Assembly: GCF_020667845.1 (NCBI RefSeq)
Contig: NZ_JAFMPQ010000007.1
Coordinates: forward strand, 1-64,000
Length of the DNA stretch: 64,000 nt
Source: Cognatishimia sp. F0-27
GTDB lineage: Bacteria > Pseudomonadota > Alphaproteobacteria > Rhodobacterales > Rhodobacteraceae
Direction of reading: 5' to 3'
In this document: one piece after another, positions 43,856-54,482 of the stretch
Layout: each line of letters begins with the position of its first letter
Numbering within the stretch: position 1 is the first letter of the stretch
Made by a program: the position numbers and the translations under genes
Notes under the pieces: model-generated
Told to the model about the DNA's origin: nothing
What the model saw: only the letters and a program-made list of their open reading frames with translations
Databases searched by the model: none

Positions 43856-46800
43856 TCAGCCCGCGTCGAGCGCCGCGTTGCAGCGTTTGCAGGTGCCGGG
43901 ATGCGCATGTGTGCCGACATCGGGCAGGATTTTCCAGCAGCGCTGGCATTTCTCGCCGGACGCGCGCTCGAAGACCACGCCGACGCCGTCAATCTCGGGC
44001 AAGCGGAACGCTTCCGCCGGCATCGGGTCCGACGTCAGCACGACGTCAGAGGTGATGCAGACGTCTTCGAAGGCCACGCTCTTGAGCGCTTTCAGCATTG
44101 CGTCATCGGCGACATGCACCACAGGCGCGGCTTCCAGGCTGGCGCCGATCACCTTCTCACTGCGCTGCATTTCGAGCGCAGCGGTCACGGCACGCCGCGC
44201 CCGCCGCACATCGGCCCATTTGGCGGCAAGCGCATCGTCACGCCAGCTTTCAGGCGTGTCGGGGAAGTCCTGAAGATGAACCGAGGAGCCGTCCTGCCCG
44301 AAGCGTTCAAGCCACACCTCTTCCATCGTGAAGACCAGCACCGGAGACAGCCACGTGGTCAGCCGGTGGAACAACAGGTCCATCACAGTGCGGGCCGAGC
44401 GGCGCCGGAGGCTGTCCCCATCGCAATAAAGCGCGTCCTTGCGGATATCGAAATAGAAGGCAGACAGCTCCACCGTGCAGAAATTGAACAGCTGCTGGAA
44501 CACTTTCTGGAAATCGTATTCCGCATAGCCCTTGCGCACGACGGCATCGAGCTCCGCCAGGCGATGCAAGATATAGCGCTCCAGCTCCGGCATGTCCGCC
44601 GCGTCCACCCGGTCGGCCTCATCGAAATGGGCCAGCGCGCCAAGCATGTAGCGCAGCGTGTTGCGCAACCGGCGATAGCCATCGGCGACGCCCTTGAGGA
44701 TTTCCGGTCCGATACGCTGGTCAACCGTGTAGTCTGTCTGCGCCACCCACAGGCGGAGGATATCCGCGCCGTATTGCTGCACAACTTTCTCGGGAACGAT
44801 GGTGTTGCCGAGCGATTTGGACATTTTGTTGCCCTTCTCGTCCAGCGTGAAGCCATGGGTGACCACGTTGCGATAGGGCGCGCGCCCGATGGTGTGACAG
44901 GCCTGCAGCATCGAGGAGTGGAACCAGCCTCGATGCTGGTCGGTGCCCTCCATATAGACATCCGCGATACCGTCCTCGGTGCCGTCTTCGCGGTCGCGCA
45001 GCACGAAGGCGTGGGTCGAGCCACTGTCGAACCACACGTCGAGGATGTCGAAGACCTGGTTCCATTCCGCCGGGTCGTAGTCGTCGCCAAGAAAGCGCTC
45101 CTTCGCGCCGTCCTTGTACCACGCATCCGCGCCTTCGGCCTCGAAGGCCTCAAGGATGCGGGCATTCACCACCGGGTCGCGCAGCAGGAAGTCAGGATCG
45201 GTCGGCAGCGCGCCAGCCTTGGTAAAGCAGGTCAGCGGCACACCCCAGGCGCGTTGACGCGACAGCACCCAGTCGGGCCGGGCCTCGATCATCGAGTAAA
45301 GCCGGTTGCGCCCCGATTTCGGCGTCCAGTTCACAAGCTCGTCGATGGACCGCAGCGCCCGGGTGCGGATCGTCTCGCCATAGGCATCGCGACCGTCACC
45401 GACCGGGCGGTCGATGGCGGCGAACCATTGCGGCGTGTTGCGGTAGATCACCGGCGCCTTGGAGCGCCAGGAGTGCGGATAAGAGTGCGTCATCCGCCCC
45501 CGCGCGAGCAGCCCGCCGAGTTCGACGAGCTTGTCGATCACGGCGGCGTTGGCCTTGCCTTCCTTGCCTTTGTGATCGAGCACGCGCAGGCCTGCAAAGA
45601 ACGGCACGTGATCGAGGAATTCGGACTCCTCGCCGACATTGTGCGTCATGCGATCAAGCCAGCCGCGCTTGAGGAAGCTCTCGTAATCGTCCGCGCCGTG
45701 GCTCGGTGCGGTATGCACAAAGCCCGTGCCTGCATCGTCGGTGACGTAATCGGCGTCGATCATGGGCACATCATAGTCCCAGAATCCGTCGGCGCCCTCC
45801 GCCCCGCGCATGGGATGCGCCAGGGTGATGGCTCCAAGCTCGTCGGCCGAGACGTCGCGCAGGCGCCGCCACATGCTGTCCTCAAGCCGGGCACGGCCAA
45901 GGACCTCTTCGGCCAGCGCATCGGCCAGCAGGTAGCGGTCGCCGATCCGCGCCCAGCATTCGTCGGGCGTGCCCGTGACTTCGTAGAGCCCATAAGCGAT
46001 ATCGGGGTTGTAAGCGACAGCCCGGTTCGAGGGGATCGTCCAGGGGGTGGTTGTCCAGATGACGACTTTTGCTCCGGAAAAATCGGCAATGCGCGCCAGG
46101 GTCTCCGGCGGGGTGTCGGACGCCTTGCCCGCATCGGCGACTGGATCGGCCACATCGACAATCTGGAACGGCACCCAGATCGTGTGCGACTTGTGGTCGT
46201 GATACTCGATCTCCGCCTCGGCCAGCGCGGTCTTCTCCACGGGCGACCACATCACGGGCTTCGAGCCCTGATAGAGCACGCCGGACATCAGGAATGTCTG
46301 GAACTCCTCCGCGATCACACGCTCGGCGCGGAAATCCATCGTGAGATACGGATCGGCCCAGTTGCCGGTGATGCCCAGCCGTTTGAACTCGTCGCGCTGG
46401 ATATCGACCCAGCCTTCGGCAAACTTGCGGCATTCCTGACGGAAATCGACCACGTCGACCTCGTCCTTGTTGCGGCCCTTTTCGCGGTATTGCTGCTCGA
46501 TCTTCCACTCGATGGGCAGACCGTGGCAATCCCAACCGGGGATGTAGCGCGCGTCGTGGCCCATCATCTGATGGCTGCGCACGATCATGTCCTTGATCGT
46601 CTTGTTGAGCGCGTGGCCGATATGGAGGTGCCCGTTGGCGTAGGGTGGCCCGTCATGCAACGTGAAGGGCTTGCGTTCCGCAGGGGTGCCCTTGGCAGCG
46701 GCGGCCTTGTCCCGCAGGCGGTCATATACGCCAATCTCCTCCCAACGGGCCAGCCAGCCGGGTTCGCGCTTGGGAAGGCCCGCGCGCATCGGAAAGGCGG

Positions 46801-46873
46801 TTTTGGGCAGGTTCAGCGTGTCTTTATAATCGGGAGCATCCGCGGTCGGAGTGTCGGTCTTGTCAGCGCACAT
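43856..46873 (-). CDS. ileS: isoleucyl-tRNA synthetase
   Basis: This 1005-residue class I synthetase charges tRNA-Ile. The HIGH motif is in PYANGHLHIGHALNK and the KMSKS motif in GNKMSKSLGN. The editing domain shows WTTTPWTIPSNRAV, and a zinc-binding end has CQRCWKILPDVGTHAH and CKRCNA. It starts at the ATG at 46873 (MCADKTDTPTA); the length is normal. No operon partner lies upstream. A strong hairpin terminator follows. The extended open frame on the opposite strand over this gene has no features and is a shadow. Confidence 0.97.
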   Translation of the reverse strand: MCADKTDTPTADAPDYKDTLNLPKTAFPMRAGLPKREPGWLARWEEIGVYDRLRDKAAAAKGTPAERKPFTLHDGPPYANGHLHIGHALNKTIKDMIVRSHQMMGHDARYIPGWDCHGLPIEWKIEQQYREKGRNKDEVDVVDFRQECRKFAEGWVDIQRDEFKRLGITGNWADPYLTMDFRAERVIAEEFQTFLMSGVLYQGSKPVMWSPVEKTALAEAEIEYHDHKSHTIWVPFQIVDVADPVADAGKASDTPPETLARIADFSGAKVVIWTTTPWTIPSNRAVAYNPDIAYGLYEVTGTPDECWARIGDRYLLADALAEEVLGRARLEDSMWRRLRDVSADELGAITLAHPMRGAEGADGFWDYDVPMIDADYVTDDAGTGFVHTAPSHGADDYESFLKRGWLDRMTHNVGEESEFLDHVPFFAGLRVLDHKGKEGKANAAVIDKLVELGGLLARGRMTHSYPHSWRSKAPVIYRNTPQWFAAIDRPVGDGRDAYGETIRTRALRSIDELVNWTPKSGRNRLYSMIEARPDWVLSRQRAWGVPLTCFTKAGALPTDPDFLLRDPVVNARILEAFEAEGADAWYKDGAKERFLGDDYDPAEWNQVFDILDVWFDSGSTHAFVLRDREDGTEDGIADVYMEGTDQHRGWFHSSMLQACHTIGRAPYRNVVTHGFTLDEKGNKMSKSLGNTIVPEKVVQQYGADILRLWVAQTDYTVDQRIGPEILKGVADGYRRLRNTLRYMLGALAHFDEADRVDAADMPELERYILHRLAELDAVVRKGYAEYDFQKVFQQLFNFCTVELSAFYFDIRKDALYCDGDSLRRRSARTVMDLLFHRLTTWLSPVLVFTMEEVWLERFGQDGSSVHLQDFPDTPESWRDDALAAKWADVRRARRAVTAALEMQRSEKVIGASLEAAPVVHVADDAMLKALKSVAFEDVCITSDVVLTSDPMPAEAFRLPEIDGVGVVFERASGEKCQRCWKILPDVGTHAHPGTCKRCNAALDAG

Positions 46874-47231
46874 GGTGCTGTTTTCCTCGGTTTTGCATGT
46901 CGCGTCGCGGTCTCACGTCCTGCGCGAATGGGAGGCGCGGGGCGTGGTGCGATAGGTGTCTGGAAGGTGAAGGGCGGCGCGGCAGGCATGCGCCTTGTCC
47001 CGGCTGCTCATGGTTCAGAGCGCCGGGCTGCTAATTCGAATGATGGCGATGCACCAAGTATACATGCGCCGGGTTATAGGCAGGGGTGCGGCATTCGTCC
47101 AGAGGGGCAATGCGCCTCATGGACGAAGCCCGTGCCGCGCGGTTTCCTGCGCCTCAGGCGTCCTTGCAGGTCCTGAGACGCGGCATGAAAGCCGCGCATG
47201 TCGGGGCGTCTTGGGGAGGGGGACCCTGACG
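46874..47231. other. divergent intergenic region ahead of ileS and the monooxygenase
   Basis: About 360 bases hold the promoters of ileS and of the FAD monooxygenase gene. An open frame in phase with the monooxygenase runs upstream to 46995, but it has no ribosome site or family residues. A T-box leader is not apparent, and none is expected for ileS in this group. Confidence 0.4.
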
Positions 47232-48428
47232 ATGAGAACGCTCCGCATCGGCATTGCCGGCGCCGGCATCGGTGGCTTGGCGCTGGCATCCATGCTGGCA
47301 CGCGCAGGCGTGCAGGTCACGGTGTTCGACCAGTTCGAGGCACCGCGCCCGGTTGGTTCGGGCCTGGTGATCCAGCCGGTTGGCCAGATGGTGCTCGCCG
47401 AGCTTGGAGCGCTCGACGCGGCGCTTGCGGCGGGGAACCGGATTTACCGGATGGCCGGGCGGGACGCGGAGTCCGGGCGTCGTGTGCTCGACGTCAGCTA
47501 TGACGCCTCGGGCGATCCGCGGTTCGGCCTTGCCATCCACCGTGCCGCATTGTTCGACATATTGCTCGACGCCGCTCAGGCGCAGGGCGTTGCGGTCACG
47601 CCGGGGCATAGGGCAACGGATGTGGTGCGCGATGCCAGACAGGGGATGACCTTGCGCTTTGCCGAGGGGCCGTGCGCGGGCCCCTTCGACATGATTGTCG
47701 ATGCCACCGGCGCGGGTTCGCGCCTGTCTCCGTTGCGGTCGCGGGCGCTGCCGTTCGGGGCCCTGTGGTCCACCGTGGACTGGCCGACAAATACGGCCCT
47801 GCCGCGCACCGATCTGCGGCAGGCTTACGTCGCCGCGCACAAGATGGTGGGGATTCTTCCGCTTGGCACCATGCCGGGGCAGGAGGGCCGGAAAGCGGCG
47901 ATCTTCTGGTCTTTGCGCACCGATGCCCATGAGGACTGGTGCCGTGCCGGTCTCGCCGCATGGAAAACGGAGGCCACGCGCATCTGGCCCAAATTCGCGC
48001 CCTTTTGCGATCAGATCACCGCTCCGGAGCAGATGGTGTTTGCCCAATACAGCCACGGCACACTCGCGCGGCCCTATGACGACGGGATCACCTACATCGG
48101 CGACGCCGCCCACCGCGCCAGCCCGCAGTTGGGCCAGGGGGCCAACATGGCGCTGCTGGATGCCATCGCGCTGGCGCGGGCGCTCGAAAAAGCGAACGGC
48201 GATGTGGCGCTGGCGCAGAGGTTTTACGCTCAGGCGCGGCGATGGCATGTGCGCGCCTATCAGGCGATGAGCTGGGCGTTCACGCCGCAATACCAATCGG
48301 ACAGCCGGAGCCTGCCTTGGATCCGGGACAGGATCCTGTTTCCGATCTCGCAGGTGCGCCCTGCCAATGCCCTCCTGACACGGCTCGTATGCGGTGATCT
48401 CCTCCCGCCCATCGGTTCGCTGGGATAG
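47232..48428 (+). CDS. FAD-dependent monooxygenase (salicylate/PHBH-type)
   Basis: This 398-residue protein belongs to the group A flavoprotein hydroxylases. It opens with the GxGxxG nucleotide-binding IGIAGAGIGGLALASML, has a DATGAGSRLSPLR segment, and carries the FAD-binding GDAAHRASPQLGQGANMALLDA. Members hydroxylate aromatic or quinone substrates with NAD(P)H and oxygen; the substrate here is unknown. The ATG at 47232 is preceded by GGGAGGGGGA. No partner gene is close; the next gene lies 165 bases on. Confidence 0.9.
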   Translation: MRTLRIGIAGAGIGGLALASMLARAGVQVTVFDQFEAPRPVGSGLVIQPVGQMVLAELGALDAALAAGNRIYRMAGRDAESGRRVLDVSYDASGDPRFGLAIHRAALFDILLDAAQAQGVAVTPGHRATDVVRDARQGMTLRFAEGPCAGPFDMIVDATGAGSRLSPLRSRALPFGALWSTVDWPTNTALPRTDLRQAYVAAHKMVGILPLGTMPGQEGRKAAIFWSLRTDAHEDWCRAGLAAWKTEATRIWPKFAPFCDQITAPEQMVFAQYSHGTLARPYDDGITYIGDAAHRASPQLGQGANMALLDAIALARALEKANGDVALAQRFYAQARRWHVRAYQAMSWAFTPQYQSDSRSLPWIRDRILFPISQVRPANALLTRLVCGDLLPPIGSLG

Positions 48429-48593
48429 CCGCCCGGGGCACCATTTCTCCGCTCCCTTTCCCGCGTTGCCATTCCCGGCGCACTGTTCTACCCAAAGACT
48501 GCGGTTGCGACCTGTCCTGCCGCCTGTCCGGCCTCTTCTGGCAAGGCTGCCTGCGCAAAAGGACACACTGAAAGCAAAAGACCGGGACGATCC

Positions 48594-49523
48594 ATGGCAA
48601 CAGCATTGATAACCCATGCCGACGGGCTCGATCACGTGACGCCCGACGGCCACCCCGAACGCGTTGCGCGGCTGGAGCACCTCCTGCACGCATTGCAACC
48701 GCTCGACCTGATCCGGGAGACAGCGCCCGAGGCGCGCGAGGCCGACCTGCTGGCCTGTCATCCGCAATCCTATATCGACCGCATCAAGGCGGCCGTTCCG
48801 GCGGAGGGCTGTCATCAGCTCGACGCGGATACCTGGATGTCGCCGGGTTCTCTCAAGGCCGCAATGCGCGGGGTAGGGGCGGTTCTGAAGGCCACGGACA
48901 TGGTGCTCGGCGGCGACGTCGCAAACGCCTTTTGTGCCATGCGCCCGCCCGGACATCACGCAGAGAGCGAAACGCCGATGGGGTTCTGCTTGTTCGGAAA
49001 CGCGGCCCTCGCCGCCAAACACGCGCTGGACCACCACGGGCTGTCGCGTGTCGCGGTGGTGGATTTCGACGTCCATCATGGAAACGGCACCCAAGACCTT
49101 CTCTGGGACGAGGAGCGCGCGCTGTTCATCGGTTCTCACCAGATGCCGCTCTGGCCCGGCACTGGCGGGCGCGACGAGCGCGGCGCGCATGGCCAGATCG
49201 TGAACCTGCCGCTTGATCCGGGATGCACGGGGGCGCAGATGCGCGCCGTCTACGAAGCCGAGGTGTTCCCGAAGCTGCGCGCCTACGACCCCGAGTTGTT
49301 GATCCTGTCTGCCGGCTTCGATGCACATCAGGACGATCCGCTGGCCCAGCTGAACTGGGGCACCGAGGATTTTGGTTGGCTGACCGAACAGCTCTCCGCC
49401 GTGGCGGCGTCGGGTGCGGCGGGTGGCCGAGTGGTTTCGACCCTCGAAGGCGGGTATGATCTGGTGGCGCTGGCAGCGTCCGGCAAGACGCATGTAGAAG
49501 CATTGATGGAGGCTGCGCGATGA
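48594..49523 (+). CDS. histone-deacetylase-family deacetylase
   Basis: This 309-residue zinc amidohydrolase of the HDAC/AcuC/acetylpolyamine-amidohydrolase superfamily shows HPERVARLEHLL, the catalytic MRPPGHHAE, GFCLFGNAALAA, VVDFDVHHGNGTQ (zinc ligands) and SAGFDAHQDDPL. The bacterial members deacetylate polyamines or proteins, such as acetyl-CoA synthetase in the AcuC case. It overlaps xseB by four bases and heads the order HDAC - xseB - ispA - dxs found in this group. Confidence 0.92.
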   Translation: MATALITHADGLDHVTPDGHPERVARLEHLLHALQPLDLIRETAPEAREADLLACHPQSYIDRIKAAVPAEGCHQLDADTWMSPGSLKAAMRGVGAVLKATDMVLGGDVANAFCAMRPPGHHAESETPMGFCLFGNAALAAKHALDHHGLSRVAVVDFDVHHGNGTQDLLWDEERALFIGSHQMPLWPGTGGRDERGAHGQIVNLPLDPGCTGAQMRAVYEAEVFPKLRAYDPELLILSAGFDAHQDDPLAQLNWGTEDFGWLTEQLSAVAASGAAGGRVVSTLEGGYDLVALAASGKTHVEALMEAAR

Positions 49524-49768
49524 GCGAAGCGCAAAAACCGATTGAAGAGATGAGTTTCGAGGATGCCATGCGCGAACTCGAACAGGTGGTTGGCGCGCTT
49601 GAGCGTGGTGACGTGGCGCTCGATCAGTCCATCGCGCTCTACGAACGCGGCGCGGCGCTCCGGGCGCATTGCGACCAAAAGCTCAAGGCCGCAGAGGAAA
49701 AGGTCGCCGCGATCACACTGGATGCCGAAGGCACACCGACCGGGACGCGCCCCGTCGATGCCTCCTGA
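49520..49768 (+). CDS. xseB: exodeoxyribonuclease VII small subunit
   Basis: This 82-residue protein is the small subunit of exonuclease VII, which degrades single-stranded DNA together with XseA. The core FEDAMRELEQVVGALERGDV followed by LDQSIALYERG is the family helical hairpin. It overlaps the deacetylase stop by four bases and the ispA start by 11 bases, so the four genes form one transcript. The short acidic C-terminus is normal. Confidence 0.95.
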   Translation: MSEAQKPIEEMSFEDAMRELEQVVGALERGDVALDQSIALYERGAALRAHCDQKLKAAEEKVAAITLDAEGTPTGTRPVDAS

Positions 49769-50627
49769 CCTGAAGGCCGCCCTGGACAGGGCTGCGTCCC
49801 TGACGGAGGAAGCCGTTGCCAAGGCGCTCGACGGCGAACGCGGCGCGGTTGCAGATGCGATGTCTTACGCGGTGGTGGGCGGCAAGTGCCTGCGCGGGTT
49901 CCTCGTGCTGGAAAGCGCACGCGTGCTCGGGGTCGACGAGGCCGCGGCGGTGCCGGCGGCGGCGGCTGTCGAATGTGTGCATGCCTACAGTCTCGTGCAT
50001 GACGACATGCCTTGCATGGATGACGATGCGCTGCGGCGCGGTCAACCGACCGTGCACAAGGCATGGGACGAAGGCACCGCGCTGCTTGTCGGTGACGCCT
50101 TGCAGGCGCTGGCTTTCGAGCTGGTCGCAACGGGCCCCTTGCCGCCGGACCGCCGCCTTTCCCTGTCCTGGAGCCTTGCGCGCGCCGCGGGGCTGCGCGG
50201 CATGGTCGGCGGACAGGCCGATGATATCGCCGCCGAAACCGCTTCGCACGCGCTCACGCTCGAAGACATCAGCGCCCTGCAACGGCGCAAGACCGGCGCT
50301 CTGATCGAGTGGTCCGCTGCCGCCGGTGCTGCGATGGCAGGCGCGGAGAGCGGCCCGTTCGAGACCTATGGCCGGGCGCTGGGCCTCGCGTTTCAGATCG
50401 CGGACGATGTGCTGGACGTCGAAGGGGACGCGGCGCTGGTCGGCAAGGCCCTGCGCAAGGATCAGGGACGCGGCAAGGCCACCTTTGTATCGCTCATGGG
50501 GCTCGATGAGGCAAAAGCACGCGCCGAGGCGCTGGTGACAGAGGCCTGTGATGGCCTATCTGGGTATGGCGAGCGCGCGGAAACCCTGCGTCAGGCCGCT
50601 CGGTTCGTCATTTCGCGCCAAAACTAG
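49758..50627 (+). CDS. ispA: farnesyl/geranyl diphosphate synthase
   Basis: This 289-residue trans-prenyltransferase makes C15 isoprenoid diphosphate. The first aspartate-rich motif is in [12 protein letters not shown], the second in [13 protein letters not shown], and GGKCLRG holds the diphosphate-binding residues. It begins at the ATG at 49758, inside the last codons of xseB, which implies translational coupling, and it is followed 13 bases later by dxs. It thus supplies the same isoprenoid pathway as its neighbour. Confidence 0.95.
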   Translation: MPPDLKAALDRAASLTEEAVAKALDGERGAVADAMSYAVVGGKCLRGFLVLESARVLGVDEAAAVPAAAAVECVHAYSLVHDDMPCMDDDALRRGQPTVHKAWDEGTALLVGDALQALAFELVATGPLPPDRRLSLSWSLARAAGLRGMVGGQADDIAAETASHALTLEDISALQRRKTGALIEWSAAAGAAMAGAESGPFETYGRALGLAFQIADDVLDVEGDAALVGKALRKDQGRGKATFVSLMGLDEAKARAEALVTEACDGLSGYGERAETLRQAARFVISRQN

Positions 50628-50640
50628 GAGGGCGCTTATC

Positions 50641-52581
50641 ATGTCCGACACTCCCCTTTCCAACCGTCCGCACACGCCGATCCTTGATCGGGTCACCCTG
50701 CCATCGGATCTCAAGGCGCTGTCGGACAGCGAACTGGGGCGGTTGGCACAAGAGCTGCGCGCGGAGACGGTGGCGGCGGTCTCGGAAACCGGGGGGCACC
50801 TCGGGGCCGGGCTTGGCGTGATCGAGTTGACGGTGGCACTGCATGCGGTCTTTGACGCGCCGCGCGACAAGATCATCTGGGACGTGAGCCATCAGTGCTA
50901 TCCGCACAAGATCCTGACCGGTCGGCGCGATCGCATCCGGACCTTGCGGACGGAGGGCGGTCTTTCGGGCTTCACCAAACGGTCCGAGTCGCCCTACGAT
51001 CCGTTCGGCGCAGCGCACAGCTCCACCTCCATCTCTGCGGCACTTGGCTTTGCGGTGGCGGCGGATCTGGGCGGGGCTTGCGAGACAGGGCATGGCGACG
51101 CCATCGCGGTGATCGGCGACGGGTCCATCAGCGCGGGCATGGCCTATGAGGCGCTCAACAATGCGGGCCATCTGGGCAAGCGGCTGATTGTCATCCTCAA
51201 TGACAACGAGATGTCCATTGCGCCGCCGACCGGGGCGATGTCCTCCTACCTGAGCCGGCTCTATTCGGAAGCCCCGTTTCAGGATTTCAAGGCTGCAGCC
51301 AAGGGCGCGGTCAGTCTCTTGCCCGAACCGTTCCGGGAAGGCGCGAAACGCGCCAAGGAAATGCTCAAGGGTATGACTGTCGGTGGCACGCTCTTCGAGG
51401 AACTAGGCTTCAGCTATCTCGGCCCGATCGACGGGCATGACCTCGACACGCTGTTGCCGGTGCTGCGCACCGTGCGGGATCGCGCGACGGGACCGATCCT
51501 GATCCACGCGCTGACCAAGAAGGGCAAAGGCTACGCACCGGCGGAGCACGCCGACGACAAGGGGCATGCGCGGGCGCGCTTCGACGTGGTGACCGGCAAG
51601 CAGCAAAAGGCTGCCTCCAACGCGCCGTCCTACACCAAGGTTTTTGCGCAGGCGCTGATCGACGAGGCCGCGCGGGATCCGCGTATTTGCGCGGTGACCG
51701 CGGCGATGCCCGACGGGACGGGGCTGGACCTCTTTGCCGAGCGCTACCCGAGCCGGTGCTTTGATGTGGGCATCGCGGAACAGCATGGCGTGACCTTCTG
51801 TGCGGGCATGGCCGCGGGCGGAATGCGGCCGTTCTGTGCGATGTATTCCACCTTCCTGCAGCGTGGCTATGACCAGGTGGTGCACGATGTCGCGATCCAG
51901 CGACTTCCGGTGCGCTTTGCCATTGATCGCGCGGGGCTTGTGGGGGCTGACGGCGCGACCCACGCGGGCAGTTTTGACGTGGCCTACCTCGCCAATCTCC
52001 CCGGTTTCGTGGTCATGGCTGCCGCGGACGAGGCGGAACTCAAGCACATGGTCGCAACCGCCGCGGCCCATGACGAAGGCCCGATTGCCTTCCGCTATCC
52101 GCGCGGCGAAGGGCAGGGGGTCGAGATGCCCGAACGGGGTGAGATCCTCGAGATCGGCAAGGGGCGCATGATCCGAGAGGGCGCGCGGGTTGCGATCCTG
52201 TCTTTCGGCACCCGGCTCGGTGAAGTGCTCAAGGCCTGCGAGGCGCTTGAGGCACGCGGCATCTCGCCCACCGTGGCCGACGCGCGCTTTGCCAAACCGC
52301 TGGACAGGGGGTTGATCCTGTCTCTGGCGGCGGAGCATGAGGCCTTGATAACCATCGAGGAAGGCGCGGTTGGCGGGTTCGGCAGCCATGTGGCGCAGCT
52401 TCTGGCCGAGGAGGGTGTCTTTGACACTGGGTTGAAATATCGCTCCATGGTGCTGCCTGACATCTTCATCGATCAGGCCAGCCCCAAGGCAATGTATGAT
52501 GTGGCGGCGATGAATGCGGAGCATATCGAAGCCAAGGTGCTGTCCGTCATGGGCGTTGAGACGCTCAACAAGCGGGCCTGA
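50641..52581 (+). CDS. dxs: 1-deoxy-D-xylulose-5-phosphate synthase
   Basis: This 646-residue thiamine-diphosphate enzyme makes DXP from pyruvate and glyceraldehyde 3-phosphate, the first step of the MEP pathway. Motifs are [32 protein letters not shown], the [18 protein letters not shown] thiamine loop, [16 protein letters not shown] and [18 protein letters not shown]. An AGGAGGGCG ribosome site leads the ATG at 50641. It closes the HDAC - xseB - ispA - dxs run. Confidence 0.96.
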   Translation: MSDTPLSNRPHTPILDRVTLPSDLKALSDSELGRLAQELRAETVAAVSETGGHLGAGLGVIELTVALHAVFDAPRDKIIWDVSHQCYPHKILTGRRDRIRTLRTEGGLSGFTKRSESPYDPFGAAHSSTSISAALGFAVAADLGGACETGHGDAIAVIGDGSISAGMAYEALNNAGHLGKRLIVILNDNEMSIAPPTGAMSSYLSRLYSEAPFQDFKAAAKGAVSLLPEPFREGAKRAKEMLKGMTVGGTLFEELGFSYLGPIDGHDLDTLLPVLRTVRDRATGPILIHALTKKGKGYAPAEHADDKGHARARFDVVTGKQQKAASNAPSYTKVFAQALIDEAARDPRICAVTAAMPDGTGLDLFAERYPSRCFDVGIAEQHGVTFCAGMAAGGMRPFCAMYSTFLQRGYDQVVHDVAIQRLPVRFAIDRAGLVGADGATHAGSFDVAYLANLPGFVVMAAADEAELKHMVATAAAHDEGPIAFRYPRGEGQGVEMPERGEILEIGKGRMIREGARVAILSFGTRLGEVLKACEALEARGISPTVADARFAKPLDRGLILSLAAEHEALITIEEGAVGGFGSHVAQLLAEEGVFDTGLKYRSMVLPDIFIDQASPKAMYDVAAMNAEHIEAKVLSVMGVETLNKRA

Positions 52582-52666
52582 GCCCGGACAAGCCCTGAAC
52601 AAGCGGACCGGAGCACGGAAGCCCGGGTGGGCGTTTGGCGCGAGGGCCGGGCGCGCCGTCGGAATG

Positions 52667-52744
52667 CCCCCGGCCGGTCAGAACAGGCATCGCAAGTCAG
52701 CACAGCCCCCGACCAATCGGAACAGTCCCGGCCAGTCAGAACAG
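52667..52744. repeat. four degenerate 19-20 base tandem units
   Basis: The motif (A/G)GTCAGAACAG or a close variant recurs four times, its ends at 52686, 52705, 52725 and 52744, giving a period of 19 to 20 bases. The last copy overlaps the end of the ExoD gene. Function unknown. Confidence 0.5.
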
Positions 52745-53350
52745 CCCCTGCCAAAAAGCGCCGAGACCGATGCCCAGCACCGCCATGAACGCAAAGCCGG
52801 CAAGCACGTAGACCCCGTCGCGCAGCATCAACCCAATCCCGAAGAGAGACACGGCGAAGGCGCCGATAGAGGTCACCATCGGCAAGGGTTCGAGGAGCGG
52901 CCAGGGAACGGTGATGGTGAGGATGGAAAGGTGCGACACGCGGTTGAGCGGCGCAACGGTCAACGCACGCCATCGCGCTCGGGTGTGTCCATCAATCCAT
53001 CTTGCCGGCTTCGATAGCCAGTCCAGCGCCCTGTCCAGCCGGCGCGCGCTGATCTTTCGCCGCATCACAACAGCCGGCAACCAGAGATGCCGCCGTCCGA
53101 GCAGCGCCTGAAGCGTGACCGTGACGATGATGAGCGCGCCTATGCTGGGCGAACCGGGGATTGCCGAGAGCGGTGAGACAAGGATCAAGGCCGGCAACAG
53201 GATCACCGGTGCAAAAGACCGGCCGCCCACCCGGTGCAGCAGATCATCGAGCCGGACATGACTGTCGTCGTCATCGGCGGGCCGCACCTGCGCGATCAGA
53301 TGCGTCAGGCTTTCGGCGTCTTCGGTCTGTTCCGATTTGAAGATGCGCAC
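52736..53350 (-). CDS. ExoD-family exopolysaccharide-associated membrane protein
   Basis: This 204-residue protein matches the ExoD family: LDDLLHRVGGRSFAPVILLPALILVSPLS, PGSPSIGALIIVTVTLQALL, and TVPWPLLEPLPMVTSIGAFAVS. ExoD is a multi-pass inner-membrane protein first tied to exopolysaccharide synthesis in rhizobia; its biochemical role is unclear. It starts MRIFKSEQTED. The next minus-strand gene upstream is 90 bases away. The C-terminus lies on the last unit of a tandem repeat. Confidence 0.88.
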   Translation of the reverse strand: MRIFKSEQTEDAESLTHLIAQVRPADDDDSHVRLDDLLHRVGGRSFAPVILLPALILVSPLSAIPGSPSIGALIIVTVTLQALLGRRHLWLPAVVMRRKISARRLDRALDWLSKPARWIDGHTRARWRALTVAPLNRVSHLSILTITVPWPLLEPLPMVTSIGAFAVSLFGIGLMLRDGVYVLAGFAFMAVLGIGLGAFWQGLF

Positions 53351-53440
53351 GGTTTTCGCTCCCTCCGCGTCCCGGCGGGGCGCGCATTCACTCAGGAAGG
53401 ACGCGGGACGGCTCTCTGTCTTGCTTCTTCGGTCCGGATC

Positions 53441-54304
53441 CTAGTGCTCTTGCTCGTTCTCAAGCAGCGCTTGCAGCCCGGCGCGATAGTCCGGATAGAG
53501 CAGTTCAACACCCAGCTCATTCTTGATGCGGTCGTTACGGACCCTCTTGTTCTCTGCATAGAAACTGCGTGCCATGGGGGAGAGTTCCGCTTCGTCGAAG
53601 GCAACCGCCGGCGGCATTGGCTTTCCGAGCAACTCGGCGGCAAAGGCGATGACATCCTGAGGCGGGGCAGGGTCATCGTCGCACAGGTTATAGACCGCAC
53701 CCGGATCCGGCTGACGGATCGAGGCCGCGAGGACCTGGGCGATGTCGGCAACGTGGATCCGGCTGAAGACCTGCCCCGGTTTGATGAGCCGCCGCGCGGT
53801 GCCTTTGCGCACCTTGGAAAATGGTCCGCGTCCGGGGCCGTAGATCCCCGCCAGGCGAAAGATGTGCAGCGGCAGCCCGGGGATGGCCCGCCATTCACCT
53901 TCGGCGGCGACACGGGCTTTCCCGCGCCGTGTACTCGGGGTCAGCGGCGTGCGCTCGTCCACCCACGCCCCGTCGTGATCGCCATAGACCCCGGTTGTCG
54001 ACAGGTATCCAACCCAGGACAGCGCGTCGGCGCGAGCGGTGATCGCGTCGCGCAGGACACGCAGGGACGGGTCTCCGGAGTCGTCCGGACCTGCCGAAAC
54101 AAGGATGTGACTGGCCTCCGCCACCGCGGCGCGAAGCGCGTCCGTGTCGCTCCAGACTATGGGTGTGACGCCCGTTTGCGCGAGCGTAGCGGCCTTTTCG
54201 GTGCTGCGGGTCGTCCCGAGGATCCGCCAGCCCTCGGGCAAGAGCACAGTTGCGAGCGCGCGGGCGGAAAATCCGTGACCGAGGGAAAGAAGCGAGTGTT
54301 TCAT
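53441..54304 (-). CDS. NAD-dependent epimerase/dehydratase family protein
   Basis: This 287-residue protein is an atypical short-chain reductase: SLGHGFSARALATVL takes the place of the usual GxxGxxG, YLSTTGVYGDHDGAWVDE holds the T-x-Y segment, and FRLAGIYGPGRGPF with RIHVADIAQVLAA is typical of the YeeZ-like branch. The nucleotide-binding glycines are partly substituted. The ATG at 54304 is preferred as the frame further upstream is featureless. Substrate unknown. It is divergent from the lytic transglycosylase gene. Confidence 0.88.
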   Translation of the reverse strand: MKHSLLSLGHGFSARALATVLLPEGWRILGTTRSTEKAATLAQTGVTPIVWSDTDALRAAVAEASHILVSAGPDDSGDPSLRVLRDAITARADALSWVGYLSTTGVYGDHDGAWVDERTPLTPSTRRGKARVAAEGEWRAIPGLPLHIFRLAGIYGPGRGPFSKVRKGTARRLIKPGQVFSRIHVADIAQVLAASIRQPDPGAVYNLCDDDPAPPQDVIAFAAELLGKPMPPAVAFDEAELSPMARSFYAENKRVRNDRIKNELGVELLYPDYRAGLQALLENEQEH

Positions 54305-54482
54305 GCGGGTATAGGTGACGACGGCGCCGGCGCATTGCAAGGGGCTCAATCCGGGTTTCGAAGCTGCCAGATCGGGTGCGTCTGCCGTTTTTTGCCGATC
54401 CGGGGCCATCCGACCATGGGGGACTCGCCTTGACGCGGATGCCGCTCTAATCGGGGTTATCCTGTTTTGGAACGAACTCGCC

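Noticed and set aside
43064..47176. Plus-strand open frame of 1370 codons opposite ileS
   Set aside because: It is the antisense shadow of ileS and its downstream genes in GC-rich DNA; no domain, no ribosome site and arginine/histidine-rich random composition.
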